The notes beneath the pieces are model-generated. The model made no database searches. It worked only from the letters and a program-made list of their open reading frames with translations, and was not told the origin of the DNA. A stretch of DNA of 64,000 nucleotides. Source: Osmia lignaria lignaria. Taxonomy: Eukaryota; Arthropoda; Insecta; Hymenoptera; Megachilidae. The translations under genes were made by a program, and so were the position numbers. The stretch covers positions 8,618,001 through 8,682,000 of the forward strand of contig NC_135034.1 in NCBI RefSeq assembly GCF_051020975.1. Reading direction: 5' to 3'. Positions 51,001 to 63,178 of this stretch are shown piece by piece. Every line of letters starts with the position of its first letter. Position 1 is the first letter of the stretch.

Positions 51001-54000
51001 CAGCGATTCGCTGGAAATGCGAATCCGGTGGTGTTGGTAATTCGTTGAGAACAGGTTCTCCTGGACAAAGAAAACAGGAGGACAAAATCATCGACATAAA
51101 TTCACCCGCGAAAGAAGGGCGAATAATCCCTTTCGAGGTTGATGCAGATTCAGTTGTAGAAGGAATGGGAAAAAAGGAAAAGATCTGCGGGATTGAGTGG
51201 CTAGGTCCACGGTCAATTGATTAATTCCTGATTTTTCTTGTCTAATTGATGTGCTAGGTGTAATAATTGAATACTAGACAGGTGGTCAGTAAGATACACT
51301 GATTATAAAGAAAACTTTGTTTCAAGAGATTGTTTTAACATAGAGTACCTAATACTTCCTGCAAAGGAATTCGCAGGGAAATGAGTTTGGAAATTGCAAA
51401 TGCATCATATATGCAACCTATTAACCTGTATGTACTCATCTAACTTCGAAATTAGATATCGAATTTCTACCATACCCATATTCAAAACTTACTTCTTAAC
51501 TTTATTATTAAGCAGAACGGTGCCTTAAGCAGAAGCAACTTAATTTGCCTTTATTCATTAACCATGTCCCAATTAACAAATGTCAAATTAGTCAAATTCA
51601 TAAGAAAATATTAGCGCATCAGTATTTAATTTAAGAAATTGCAATAACACATCGCGTTCGAAAGAGTATCCTAATGGACCGACCATTGGTCGACCAATCG
51701 AATTCCCCGGAAAATTAGCAATCGAACCGGCGGCCAGCGGGTGGTCTCGTAGAACGATCGAAACCGATGATCTCACCTCGAGATATCGATACTAACGGCG
51801 AGGTCGTCGAGTCTCGTGTCGTGGAAAGTTCCACTTGGCTCGAGAGAGGCAGGAAAGCTGCGCAGACGTGGTACGCGTAATCGTTCCTCCGCGCGCACAC
51901 CCAAAACGCCTAATTTATATCTCCGCTTCTAATCAAGGTATCGACAAAATTCCTCTTGCAATCAATTCTAGACCATTTCGCAGTTCTACGTTTTAAATTT
52001 CATCAAAATCGGTCCAGAAATATGGACGCTACGATGAATTTTAGGATTGCCGTTCCGTGAACAGTTTTCCTATGAAATATCGATTTTCCTCGATAACTAT
52101 CGATTCTGTCGTATTGTATACGATACATCGATGATTAACAATGATATTTATAAACGATATGTGTAATAGTATGATCAGAATAGTGAGAAATTAATGAATT
52201 TTAAAGGGAGGCATTTTTAGAATTACTGACGCAAGATTCATAAATTTGAACGAGTATATTTGAAACGATTAGACTGTGCTTAACAAGAGGTTGTTTATAT
52301 TTAAGGAGGATGTAAATCATGGCGCAACGCGGGTTCTGTCCGCGAACAAAAGGAGGGTGTGGCGGATTTACGCGAGTTTACGGTTCGAAATCGAAAATAG
52401 AACGGCCCCATAAACGCCGCCACGCTCGCCGGCCACTAGGATACGTGAAATTTAACACGTAGAAAGTCCGTGAGTTTATCAATCACCGCACGAGCAATTC
52501 CGCGCGTGAAACTCTGTTCGGCGAGTACGCTCTCGCGCGAGTCCGCGCGAAACGGTGAAATTGATCGATACCGGTCGATTAGTCGATCGAACGAGGAACT
52601 TGGTTCATCAAGATATCTTTCAAGATGCTGTACAAATACAGTACCCGTTCGATAATTTTCTGCTTTCAAGACTAGGCACTAGACCCAAATATTGTAAAGT
52701 GAAGGTTGGTCGGTGTTTCTCTTCGAGAAAGCGCAAAATACAAAGAAAAAGGAAAAGAAATCGTTCACAGAAAGGGGAGAAAAGACGAAAATCGAGGGTA
52801 GAAAATAGGCAACAGAGAAAGCAGTTTGAATTTGTAGTCGGTCTACCGCATTCGTGTTGGGACGAGTTTCGAGGGAAGGACCCAGAACCTGTGGCAAACT
52901 AACAAAATGGTAGGACCCATCAGGCCTGGTCAAAATCGAGCAACAAGTTGCAGACCGCCTCTGGCTCCTATAGGGTGTACTGAAAATAAACCGCGAACCC
53001 CTTAGCTCCGCTAAGAAAACAGAAAAAATTTGCGGCAAATAGTAAATCACTATTTCTAATCAACGTGTTAATAACATAGGTAATTAACATACGAACAATT
53101 ATTCACGTAGTGATCCACAGGAAACTTAGAATCCAAAGATATCAAAAGACTATCATTAACATCGTTTCATCGAATAGTTCGACATTTACGCGTGTTGCAT
53201 TGTATGGAAAGTAGGTCACGCGTTTTCGCTATCACTACGAGTCGTTAACGTTTTATCGTTTATCTAATTACCAGCATCATCTGTCGAGCGTGCATGGATG
53301 GAATTAATCGGTGATGTAGATTCGATTGAAAATGCGAAATCGGGCATCCGTTGACACTCTTTCATACGCGAATTACGAGAAAGCCTAATGTAATTAAATG
53401 ACAATTGTGCCTATTAACCGAGCGTGAGTAAAGCGCTATTGCTGCGAAATTCGTACGATTTGTTGTAGGGATTAGGTTAAATAAAGAAAAAAGACTGATA
53501 GGTAATTTGTCTAATAAAAATTTGGGCATTTTATTAAGAATCTCTTTAATTACAGAAATTTATAAAAAACAAATCCTTCAAGACGATGAGATGTCAGTTT
53601 GTAATAAAATGGCGAAGCTTCGAGTTTAAAATCATCTTCATCCTGTTCCGTCTTTTTAACGTTCCTGAAAGATAGAAATTTCCAACTGTTAAAACTTGGT
53701 CTTTCTACGTTTTAGAAGGTGGAGAAAATAATATAATTTTTTGACTTACCATACATCGAATTTTTCATTCTTTGTTCAACTTACCATATATAGGTTTTCA
53801 TTTTGTACTTTTAGTTTCTTTGAACGAAAATTTGTGATCAAAACTACGAGAATTCAGCTTTTCAGTCTTTGTAACTTCGTTGAAACATGCCTTTTTAGAA
53901 GATGAAAAATTGGTAAAAATAAAATTTATAAATCAGAACCTCCCCTTAATCGACTGAGACTCGGTCGAGCTTTGAAGAGGTGTCCCATGCGTACGTGGGA

Positions 54001-56700
54001 GTCACGGGGACGAGTTCGCGCGATAACACGGGGCTGATAACGCGACAATGTACGATCGTAAGTCGCGTCGTACACCTACACGTGTACATCCGCAACACGC
54101 TTGTACACACAAGGCGCGGTGCGTCGCTCCGTATAAAGAGCGGTGCATTGCGCCAAGCCTGTGCGCCAGTGAATTAATAATCGAACTTACGTGGGTTGCT
54201 GCTCGTCTACCGGGTGTCTACGCTCGTCGACGAAACGAGACATTGTTTGCTTGAAGAACCGCCTAAAAACAGAGAAAAATAATCTTGTAAAATTAACTGG
54301 CGCCTTCGTTACTTATTATGTGTCATAGGAAATTTAAATTATCATAAGAAATTAGGGGGATGAAGCTTCTAGGTTTTATTATAAATCGCAAAGAATTTCA
54401 GTGCTAAATGAAAATAGCAAATAGATTGGTTTTACACTGACTTTTAGCTTTCAACTCTGGAAAATTATCCAGAAATTGCATTGTCGTGGTATAAGGTTGA
54501 TCTCGAGGGTGATAAATAAGGGTTGATAAGAAAACACCTTCTATAAACCTTTTTTTATGAACGTAACTCACGATACCTTATTAATATGAACAGTGAAGGT
54601 TGTTTTTACTAAAAGTCTGAGAACAGAAACATGGACAAAAAGGAACAGTTTCTGTACAGAAACATAATGAGCTTCGTTAAAAGTAATTATTACAGAAAAT
54701 CAACAATTAACCACTGCATATAAGAGCACAACAACGTTCGAAAAGCTTTCGCAAACTATGCCGCTTTCTAAACGAGGATCCCTCGCTCGATGCACGAGTT
54801 GCAAATTAGTTAAACTACCGCTTCTCCTACATCCACATGTTACATCCGCAATGTTGGCGGAAGTTAACTTATTCGAATCGAAGAAACTTTATCACCGAAC
54901 TAGGTAGAACGTTAATATTCGTGTAACTAATTTATCATCTTACATTACAGAACTTAGATCTAACTTGATTCTGTTCGTTCCTTTAATTCTGACTTAAATC
55001 TGTTTGCAATTTTATGACTAATCAAGGTTAACATACTTATTGAAATTTTGTCTATGACATTGTAAAAGGGAAATAAATCTAGTATTCTAAGAAACTCTGT
55101 TAAAAACAAAAAGAAACTCGATTTATGCCCCGAAAACGTGTTCGAAGAGGTCTCTACCGCTCTAACTTTAATTATCATTTAACTCAGAAACTACCGATCT
55201 AATAACAATGAAATATATATGTATTTTCATGACAAATGGTAAGGAATAATATGCAAAAGGTTTTATCTCGATATCTTCATTCGTTCTCGAGATATTAAAT
55301 GGTCCTTTTTTCCAACCACGATGTCGCTCGGAACTTAGTTCTGGTTTCAATGGAAGCAAGGCGCATGCGTGCGCGCCGAAACTACTCCAATGATTATCCT
55401 ACTATAAAATATATATTTTTGGACCTGAACACCTTACTATTTGATATAACAATTAACCTCATAATTATGTATCATAATTTATGGATTATTTACGATTACT
55501 GTTTTGCAGAATAATGCATTACATTGGTGTCAATTGGTCCTCGCAATCGATATTTTTGACTAGAAGGTTTAAATAAAGCTCATAAGGTGCTAAAAATTGA
55601 CAAGGTATCTGTTTCTTTATGTAACTAACTGTGTATTATTACCATATTCAAACGTAACCTATTTCAATTGCTATTTCGCGCTCGAGCAAATACATCATCT
55701 CTTTTTTTAAGTCCAAATTGCGGAGGTAGTTACAACACTACAATGGAATGCTATGCATTACAGAAGTTGAATTTTTCTTTTCGAAGACTCATAAACTATC
55801 TAAGGAATGGCGAATTTTAGCAAAGATGAATGTAAACGCTATAAGCTACATGTTTGAGGGACTCCGAAATTTTCAAAGACTTGTCACCAATTCTTATTGC
55901 AAGCCTTTAATATCTATATGCTGATGTAAAATTTTGAATTACGAATCTTTTATTGCCTTTAAAATTTTATTTGAGGTCTAAACTAATCAGAACAGACTTA
56001 ACTCCGAATATTCTAAAGGTGAAAGGCAACGTCCACTACTAAATCTAAGAGTAGCAATTTCTAATGAGGTATAGACAGCGAACTTAAAATTTCAGGCATC
56101 AAAAATTCCACAAAACATGAGGCCGTCAATGCCCCCTTTTCTTTGTTCTTCCTTTAATTGTACAAAGGCCCACAATGTAACATTCGATTTAGATACAGGA
56201 AGGACGTGCCACGCCCTATTTTCGACATTGCGGTATCCGCGATGGACGGCCCGCATAATGAGAAACACGAATCACTGGCCTCATCGTTCTGCTATATCTC
56301 TGGTTGCGTGTGCTACTACTTGGCGCGCGTTTCCTCTTATTTATCGCCTTCTTCTGCAACTTTAATTAACTCGCCGCCATCACTTGATCATTACACTGGT
56401 TCTAAGTACTTGTTTTTATAAATTTTACGTGTTTTCTCGTTCGCGTTATAAACACGGATCTTATACCAGTTAGGACATTGGCGCAAGCCACGTCGGAGAT
56501 TAAAATGGACGCAAGTTCCAAATTTAACATATCAAGATCTTTCGAAATTTGATACATTGCATTGAATATATCTATGAGTGACAATCGATAGACGGATCAC
56601 TTTTAATTACTATTCTGCTCATATGTGTGTACAAATAAGACTCGTTACGTAATCACTATCAAAGGCTAAAATTACAATGGAACCGAATAGCTCGGTAGCC
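45005..56700. other. Long non-coding region upstream of the Pc-proximal block
   Basis: Mostly AT-rich. GC- or purine-rich islands lie at about 45760-46080, 48880-49570, 50280-51220, 52320-52900 and 53960-54250. The largest open frames (48964-49515 minus, 50272-50814 minus) sit in low-complexity purine/pyrimidine-biased DNA and are open on both strands. AAGGGTTAA words lie at 46272 and 47683. Two GGTAAGT-type minus-strand words near 53745 and 53780 form a short imperfect repeat. No gene recognised. Confidence 0.6.
45816..45866. repeat. GAAACG/GAACG short tandem repeat
   Basis: Successive GAAACGAAC, GAAACGGAAC and CAAACGAAACGGAACG units give an imperfect period of about 5-6 bases. Confidence 0.7.
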
Positions 56701-57596
56701 GGAGATCATTTAGCTCGAACGAAGTCCTAAAGGAGGTATTAAGGAGATTAAGGAGGTTGCATTAAAGCCGCGAACCCAACAGCTACGATGACAAAGAACA
56801 AAGGAGAGCATTGCTTGTACGCGGGGTAAAGAAAGAGGAGAAAAGGAGGGGACGTGGCACAAGCTGCGTACCCGCAGCACGCCATCTACATCGGCTTTGT
56901 GTATTCCATGGTTGCGCAATATCGCGCCGCTCAAGAAAGTCGCCCAACGTGCCACGGAAAGCTTCTATTTTTTTGATGCATCGCCCGGCGAAACGCTTTT
57001 ACACGGCAATTGATCGAGCCTCAAAGCCCGGCGAACATCATCGGGATCGGATGGAGAAGGGAGAAAAAGGAAGTCGCAAAAGAGGGTACGTTACTCCCAT
57101 CCCGCTGGCAACCCGTTGGAGTAAGGGTACGACGGTCGTAAGGCCAAAGCGAGTTGGATTACAAACATTACGAGTTAAAGGGAGAAGGGAGGCAGGGATG
57201 TAGGAAGGGAGGAACGGAAGCATAGACAAAGAAAGGAAGAAAGGGGAAAGGTGCACGCGATGAGAGACACCGAAGGGTGGGGAAAAAGCAAAGGAGAGAA
57301 GATCGGTCTCCGTGCACGGAACGTAGTGGTTATAAAGAGAAGCGGCATCGCTGCACGGCTACTTGCCTCTCCAGGGCCAGGATATTTCAATACCGACGGT
57401 GGTCGGCCACCGCCGACGTGGCTGGCGAAGAGGGGAAATGCTTGTGACGATGTTCCGTTCGTATATATGTAAATTGTATATATGTACTCTGCCCCTCTCG
57501 TCGCCCCCTCACCCACGTGCCCGCCCTACGGGTGCACACATGATAATATATACACGACTTTACACACCCGTGGGCGTTCAAGAGAGAGCGAGATAA

Positions 57597-57610
57597 ATAT
57601 ATATATATAT
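57597..57610. repeat. (AT)7 dinucleotide repeat
   Basis: A perfect AT run immediately upstream of the Pc-proximal CpG-rich block. Confidence 0.85.
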
Positions 57611-58656
57611 GACCGATGGCACACGGTAGCGGTAACGCTATTCGGGTTTCCCTGCACGAGGGGAAGAACGACATAGAGGGAGGGGAGAGTTAGTCTGTCT
57701 CTGTTTCGCGACATACACAGAGGGGGAAAGTTGCGGCAAAACGGAAAGGCTGGCGTCGCGGGGAATGCAGGGACGCGCGCGGTACGACGACGGGGACCTC
57801 GAACCGAACACCCGTCTACCGACCGATTGTTCGTGAGCCCGCCTTCTCGACGAGTCGAGGGGAACGGACGGTGGGCTGTGCCACCGTTCGATTGGTCGCC
57901 CCGTTCGGCGAGGTTAGCTGCGTTGGTGGCGCCTCGAGAAACCCACCAATCGAGCGCCACCGTCCTGGCTTTTTTATCCTGCTATTTACGCCGAAGGACG
58001 GAGAAGAGCTGTCTCCCCCATCTAACTATCTCGCTCGTTTTCTATCCCTCTCCTTTTCCTTCGCTCCACTGCTCTCCCTGTGTGTTCGTCGGCACGGGAG
58101 AGGACACTCTCGTTTCGGGATCCGTTGAGGTTGCACACGTTTTCACGAACAGAGCGCCGCCCGTATACTGCGACGCGCTCTATTCTACGTAGTTTTTCTT
58201 CGATACCGTGTACACCGTGATAGAGAGTTTCATTTTTCGACGGGTAACCCGTTCCTAGCCTCTGTTTACTGTTAAAACGCACCCGTACACTAGACGGTTG
58301 ATGCGGTGCGGTAGTGTTGTGTAGTATGTGACAGTACGTCGTAAGAGGATACAGTGTTGCCAGATCGTGGGCGCGAATACACGGCAAGAGCGGTACACCT
58401 CGATTCGCAAGAATTTTCTTTGAAAAATCGTGGGTGCATCGGTGAAGAGTGAAGTCATACGGTGTGTTTAGTTGGTTACGGTAAATGGTATGCGTTAGGT
58501 GGACATTGTAAATTCTCAAGTTTATCGGTAATACGCCAGTGACATTTGGAGCGGTACTATCGATGAAATAGAGTTGGCAACGTCGCATCGACTGGTCTCG
58601 CACACAAATACAGGGATACACACGTACCTAGAAGGGAACTTGGGGTGGCTGGCTAG

Positions 58657-58698
58657 CAGGCAGGCAGGCAGGCGGCAGGCAAACAGGCAGGCAGGCAG
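58657..58698. repeat. (CAGG)n tetranucleotide repeat upstream of Pc
   Basis: About ten imperfect CAGG/GGCA units are interrupted by GGCGGC and CAAA. It lies in the CpG-rich 5' region of Pc. Confidence 0.85.
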
Positions 58699-60084
58699 CT
58701 TTCTTGTTCCGAGGACGGCGCTCCTGGTCGCGCCGTCTCTCTTTTCTACCTCCATTGCGCTTGCTCTTCTCTCCCTTTTCTTCCCTGCCCTCCTCGTCCT
58801 CGGTCACTCAATCACACTCTCCTTCTTTTGCTTAACCATCTCTTTCTCTCTCACCCGTGTGCGGCGCACGTACCGTTGAGAACTTCTCCCTTCCCCTTTG
58901 ATACTCTTTCTCTACCGTTTTATCCCTTCCCCTCCTAACCTCGAGCGGGTCGGGCGAGTCCACTAAGCTTGCGAGGGGAGTTCGGCAGACCTCGGCTCTA
59001 GTCGGCCTCGATCCGCAGAATGTGCTAGACGCTGTGACTCGATTGCTCCAATTTTCAATTAATCGTATACAGATTGGCTGTCCAGTGTTTACGAGGCTCG
59101 AAAACGTCTCACCGCGTTACTTTCGTGGATTCACAAGTTTCCAGTGCCTGTATCAACGTTACTTTTCACCATCAGTTTGAGACGCACTCGACCAGCGTAT
59201 ATCCGTACGACGGCCATGTTTGGTGTTTACGAGGTGAGGGGGAACTGCTGACGTCACGAGCCCCGATCTTACACGAAGGGAGCAGCAGCACCAGCAGAAG
59301 CAGAAAACGTGTTGCCGGCCAACACGGACACCCGACTTCCATTGATTCCAACGATTATCAGAAAAAGGACTTAATAATACGCGTTCGAATTTGAACCGTG
59401 GCTACTCGACGCGTATACGTAAGCGTAATTATTGTGCAGTGAACACACGAGGAAGAAATTCGCGGCGCGCAAACTGTGCCGCCTAAAATTCCCTTCCCGA
59501 TGGGACGTGCGTGTACTCCGACTTCGCTCGTGTTCGCCGGTCTTGCCGCGACTACTGGCCTTTCAAAAAACATTCGGCGCATTGCCGCCTCGCCGCTGAA
59601 ATAGCAGCCACTCTAATCATCGTCGGTCGACACCGATCAGTGCGGAAAACATCGAGCGATGCCGAGTGATCTCGTATACGAGACAACACGTGCCGCATCT
59701 TCCTTTACATGATTCTAATGAAAAATGTTTAACACATCCAGGATGCGATCGAATTGATCGCCCCATTTTTTTTAAATAGAATAACACGTGCTCGTAATTT
59801 CATATGCACTGTGTAACACCGTTCACATGCCGATACACCGCTGTTACGAATTCAGTGAAATCAGAGCTGCATTCCTTTTGCCGATACGACATTCGTCACA
59901 GTTCCTTTCGTTCTGTTTACGTATGTCATCCAAATCGAATTAGAGCCCGATTCGTGCCGATAGCCAGTGTCGGTACATATGGTGTTACATTACTCGGTGT
60001 GGTTTCTCAGTGACACACATCACTATCTCGTTGGATATATTTACTCCTTTCATACAAGTCTGTCCAGCAAGGATTAAAAACATC

Positions 60085-60144
60085 ATGGATCTAGGTGACA
60101 GAGTTTATGCTGCGGAACGGATTATGAAGAAGAGGGAAAAGCGG
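60085..60144 (+). CDS. Pc: Pc coding exon 1 (residues 1-20)
   Basis: It starts at the ATG and ends on CGG before the donor GTAAGT at 60145, in phase 0. It encodes the first chromodomain strand, including cage residue Y8 in VYAAERI. The ORF is open upstream to about 60010 without another ATG, so this ATG is preferred. The following intron (60145-61611, 1467 nt) is by far the longest of the gene and holds a CpG-rich island near 60600-60950. Confidence 0.93.
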
Positions 60145-63100
60145 GTAAGTGAGAGAATTGGGTGCCACCAGATAGCGCCACCACATGGAATCTGTTTGTC
60201 TATGCGCCGTTGCCGTTCTCTCCCCTCCTCTACGACAATCTTTCTCTTTCCCACCTATCCCGACAATTCTGCTGCCCCTCCCGTTACCGATTTCTATCGC
60301 ACACGATGCTCTCGATATATCTCGTCAAACACGAACAGTCAGGTTTCAAACTTTCTTTCATAATTTACAAGTTTGGATAGGTATGTTCATATTATAAATT
60401 CATTGTAAACGCGTTAATTCATCTCTTAAAGAATTATTTGTCTTTTTATGCTAAAGTTGACGCGTTTTCACCGCATGCCGGTGATGATCATCGAATGTAG
60501 CTGGGTAACGACGCGTGTCGAGATGCTGGCAACGTTGTAAATCGACATAAAACATGCGAAACTTGTCAGCTGCGACCGGATCATGCGCTATTAAAGCAAA
60601 CGCGTGTCCTATACCTGCACAGTTATGTCATTGTTTTCCAACTGTCACACTCGCTGCGCACCACGACCGGTCGGCACGCTTTCGTTCGTTGGCCGACGGC
60701 CAATAGGTGAGCTTCTACGAGGCGGCTCTCGTGGAAGTCAACGCCGCCCGTTTTATCGACCGTACCGGCTGTGCCGGACGGATTCGAAAATCCGCTGTTT
60801 GACGCAGACGCGCGAAACGGATCTTTGCGATCGCCGGCTGAATTTTCACGTCGTCTTTCTTAAAACCGACTGGCGCCAACGTTCTTTCCCATCCGTTCGT
60901 GACAGCGCCGTTTTTACGACGGAAGTCGCCGGTAGGTCGTAGGAAACCAGTCATTTTTTAATTTATAAAAACATTTCAGAAGCTCTCCTGAACACAGTTG
61001 TTTGTAAAATTCTATTAAAAAAGATGAAACATTGTTTTCATTCATTCGTTACCTCTATATTTTCTATAAGTTTGACATATGGAAGTCATCCCCAATCGCC
61101 GGCACTCGAAAGTCACAAATCCCCGGGAAATTTGAATTTGATTAAATTACGTATGGAAAATTTGAACGTCCCTTGTTATAAAATGCTTTAAAAAAGTTCT
61201 GCAATGTTGGAAATCGTTTTATATATATAAACTCGATTTTCTTCGCGTTCTATTTTACTTACTTATCATCTATGTATCCATAGAATTCGATTATTTGTTA
61301 TCTTAATTCCATGATATCCGTGTCACATGTATCTAGGAATAGTGTAATTTACATTGCGCTATTCCTGAAGCATAGTTCGTTACGAGAATCTTCTGAATTT
61401 TGAACAGGTGTTCGAACTCTTCCTCCATCTTTAAGTGTCTCGTACCGGAAGTAAGGGGATGAATTTGTAGATGGAACGATACGATTCTCGCAGTTGGAAT
61501 AATCTTCATAACTTTCGAATACTATTTGTTGCGTACAATAAATGGCGCGAAACTCATTGTTAAGCTGTATTACGAATTTTTATGAATAAATTGTCGTTCT
61601 TTTCTTTACAGGGTAAGGTAGAATACTTCGTGAAGTGGAAAGGATGGAGTAAAAAGTAAGTACAAGATAATAATTGGTAGAATTTTTATTAAGTTTCATT
61701 CGAACAAATCACTAATATAATTGTCTTTATTTTTCTTGTCAGATATAACACGTGGGAACCGGAAGAGAACATTTTAGACGTTAGGTTAATCGAATTATAC
61801 GAGGAGAGTCAAAAAAATGGCGAGGATGTTATTTCGGTGCCCATAGTACCCCCGAGGAGACCCAGGCGGAGGGACACCAGATACAGTGTAAATATTTATA
61901 TCGTATTAATAATAAATATTATTGAAAATTTCCGTATTAAATATTAAAGCTCGGTTATATATCGACACCGGTTCGATTCTCCAGAATTGAAAGAATCTTT
62001 GAATACGCAGGAACAAGTTCTAGAGAATTTAGTGGTCGAAGAAGAGCCTGGCGGTGACGAGAGAGTCGGGGAAGATAGTCAAGACGAGTCGACAACAGGT
62101 AGTACCTCGGCTCGTCGTCTGAATCCCGTTGCACCTGACGAGGACACGCTTCCGAGTTCCCTCGATGGACACGAATCACCGACAGCTCCAGAATTGTCCG
62201 CGTCCGCGTTCAGCGTCGACTCGGACAGTTCCAACAGCAGCGTGGACAGTCCTCTGTTGCCAAGGAGAGAACCGACGGGTACGAAGAGGAAAGCCGAGGT
62301 TCTCAGCAAGGAATCAGGGAAAATCGGTGTTACTATCACTACCAGCAGTCCTAGCAGCGGTAGCGGAAGTCCTCCACCCAACAAAATCCCTCGGTTGTTA
62401 CCTCTGAATAGCAGTCTAACGTCACCTTCTTGCCACGTAAGTATCCATTCTTTTAATGGCATTCAACGCGTTAATCTGTACAATAAGAATATATACTAAT
62501 CAGGCTATTCTAAATCTGTTTCAGAGCCACAAAGTTAACGGTAGGAGGCCGTCATCGTCGAGCGTGAAATCCACACCGGAGGAACCGCTACCAGCAGTCC
62601 CGACAACACCGGCTCCAGCTGTGCAAGAGAAAAAGCGTGCCGAAGCCGACGTCCCTCACGGTCCTCCACCCTCGTTGCCTCGCGCGCCACCGACACCTCT
62701 GTCTCCTCAGATAGACACACCTCTGGAACAGCCTGCTAAAAAGAGGCAACACTTGCCGGAACAAAAACAGGAGAAATCCAACGGGGCTGTGACGTTAGAC
62801 ACGAACGGTCACAAGTCGCCCAGTCCCACAGACTCTTACACCAACAACAACAGGTTACCCACTGTTGTGAACGGACATCATAGTCATAATAATAACAGTC
62901 ATAACAATAACAACAACAATAATAATACCAATAATAATAACAACAATAATACCAATAATAATAACACGCCTAGTGTGAAGCAAACGGAGATCACAAAGTC
63001 CGACGTGTACGTCCCTCTCTCCAGCCCTGGCACGGACTACTGGCACGCGAGGAATCCAGTCGCCGATCAGGTGTTCATCACAGACGTCACGGTGAATCTT

Positions 63101-63178
63101 AAAACCGTTACCATCAGGGAGTGCAAGACTGAGAAAGGATTCTTCCGGGAAAGGGATCCTAAGAGCGATATCTATTAA
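60085..63178 (+). CDS. Pc: Polycomb (Pc), chromodomain protein of the PRC1 complex; five coding exons
   Basis: Seen: joining 60085-60144, 61612-61655, 61743-61885, 61985-62436 and 62525-63178 gives one frame of about 450 codons ending in TAA. The chromodomain spans about residues 6-57, with the aromatic cage Y8, W29, W32 and the WEPEENIL stretch (39-46). A basic patch (72-78) follows, then an acidic Ser-rich region, a TKRKAEVL-type motif (182-200), a Pro-rich region, an Asn-rich run (about 351-382) and a C-terminal Pc box (about 416-443). Known: Pc reads H3K27me3 through the cage, and the Pc box binds Sce/Ring in PRC1, which represses Hox and other developmental genes in the nucleus. As I recall Drosophila Pc, its cage (Y26, W47, W50), KRKAEVL motif and Pc box all align. 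The start has A at -3 and G at +4 and is the first in-frame ATG. The Drosophila protein is about 390 residues; the extra length here lies mainly in low-complexity sequence. Uncertain: the exon 3 donor, and any 5' non-coding exon. Confidence 0.96.
61612..61655 (+). CDS. Pc: Pc coding exon 2 (chromodomain core)
   Basis: It follows the acceptor TTTCTTTACAG and ends before GTAAGT at 61656. Its 44 nt leave two bases of a split Lys codon. It encodes GKVEYFVKWKGWSK, with cage residues W29 and W32. The next intron is 87 nt. Confidence 0.94.
61743..61885 (+). CDS. Pc: Pc coding exon 3 (end of chromodomain plus basic patch)
   Basis: It follows TTTTCTTGTCAG and completes the split Lys codon. It encodes YNTWEPEENIL and the C-terminal helix, then a Pro/Arg-rich patch. 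The end at 61885 is inferred from frame: a GTGTAA donor at 61886 joins in phase 1 to the acceptor before 61985. A better-looking GTAAAT donor starts two bases later at 61888, but with the 61985 acceptor it meets TGA at once. With an alternative acceptor before 62011 it would stay in frame. Confidence 0.8.
61985..62436 (+). CDS. Pc: Pc coding exon 4 (acidic/Ser-rich linker and KRKAEVL motif)
   Basis: It follows TTCGATTCTCCAG and ends on CAC before GTAAGT at 62437, in phase 0. It encodes an acidic segment (VVEEEPGGDE), Ser/Thr-rich linker and the conserved motif TKRKAEVLSKESGKIGVTI at about residues 182-200. I recall a nearly identical motif in Drosophila Pc. The next intron is 88 nt. Confidence 0.9.
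62525..63178 (+). CDS. Pc: Pc coding exon 5 (Pro-rich, Asn-rich tract, Pc box, stop)
   Basis: It follows the acceptor AAATCTGTTTCAG and starts AGC CAC AAA. Residues 234-450 are a Pro-rich segment, an Asn-rich run made of AAT/AAC codons with interspersed His, Thr and Ser, then the C-terminal Pc box (ITDVTVNL and VTIRECKTEKGFF). The box is the Ring-binding repressor element of Pc/CBX proteins. The TAA stop is at 63176-63178. Confidence 0.95.
   Translation, partial: SHKVNGRRPSSSSVKSTPEEPLPAVPTTPAPAVQEKKRAEADVPHGPPPSLPRAPPTPLSPQIDTPLEQPAKKRQHLPEQKQEKSNGAVTLDTNGHKSPSPTDSYTNNNRLPTVVNGHHSHNNNSHNNNNNNNNTNNNNNNNTNNNNTPSVKQTEITKSDVYVPLSSPGTDYWHARNPVADQVFITDVTVNLKTVTIRECKTEKGFFRERDPKSDIY
62876..62970 (+). 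repeat. Pc: AAT/AAC trinucleotide tract encoding poly-Asn in Pc
   Basis: A coding microsatellite of mixed AAT and AAC codons with ACC, AGT and CAT interruptions. It gives an Asn-rich segment at about residues 351-382, between the Pro-rich part and the Pc box. Codon mixing suggests some selection for Asn or age rather than very recent slippage. Confidence 0.9.

Larger units (their letters stand above)
56701..60084 (+). promoter_or_regulatory. CpG-rich presumed promoter and 5' leader region of Pc
   Basis: This is the densest CpG/GC stretch next to the gene. Many overlapping open frames on both strands (57-58.6 kb) look like composition artefacts. It contains GA-rich stretches, an (AT)7 run (57597-57610), a CAGG/GGCA repeat (58657-58698) and a twice-repeated GTGTTTACGAGG (59085-59096 and 59223-59234). 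A TCAGTG initiator-like site with A at 59639 lies about 445 bases before the ATG. The transcription start and any leader splice site are not determined. Promoter function is inferred from position and composition only. Confidence 0.45.

Noticed and set aside
53740..53810. Two minus-strand GGTAAGT donor-like words 33 bases apart
   Set aside because: AT-rich imperfect repeat with no open exon upstream on that strand.
54132..54170. TATAAAG followed by CCAGTG, a possible core promoter
   Set aside because: The spacing to the A of the initiator is about 36 bases, longer than the usual 30 or so, and no transcript is evident.
57175..58621. Several frames of 100-199 codons upstream of Pc
   Set aside because: They overlap in several frames on both strands in CpG-rich DNA, as expected in a promoter or leader region. 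No recognisable domain.
61970..61983. GGTTCGATTCT B-box-like word in Pc intron 3
   Set aside because: No tRNA fold. It overlaps the acceptor pyrimidine tract.
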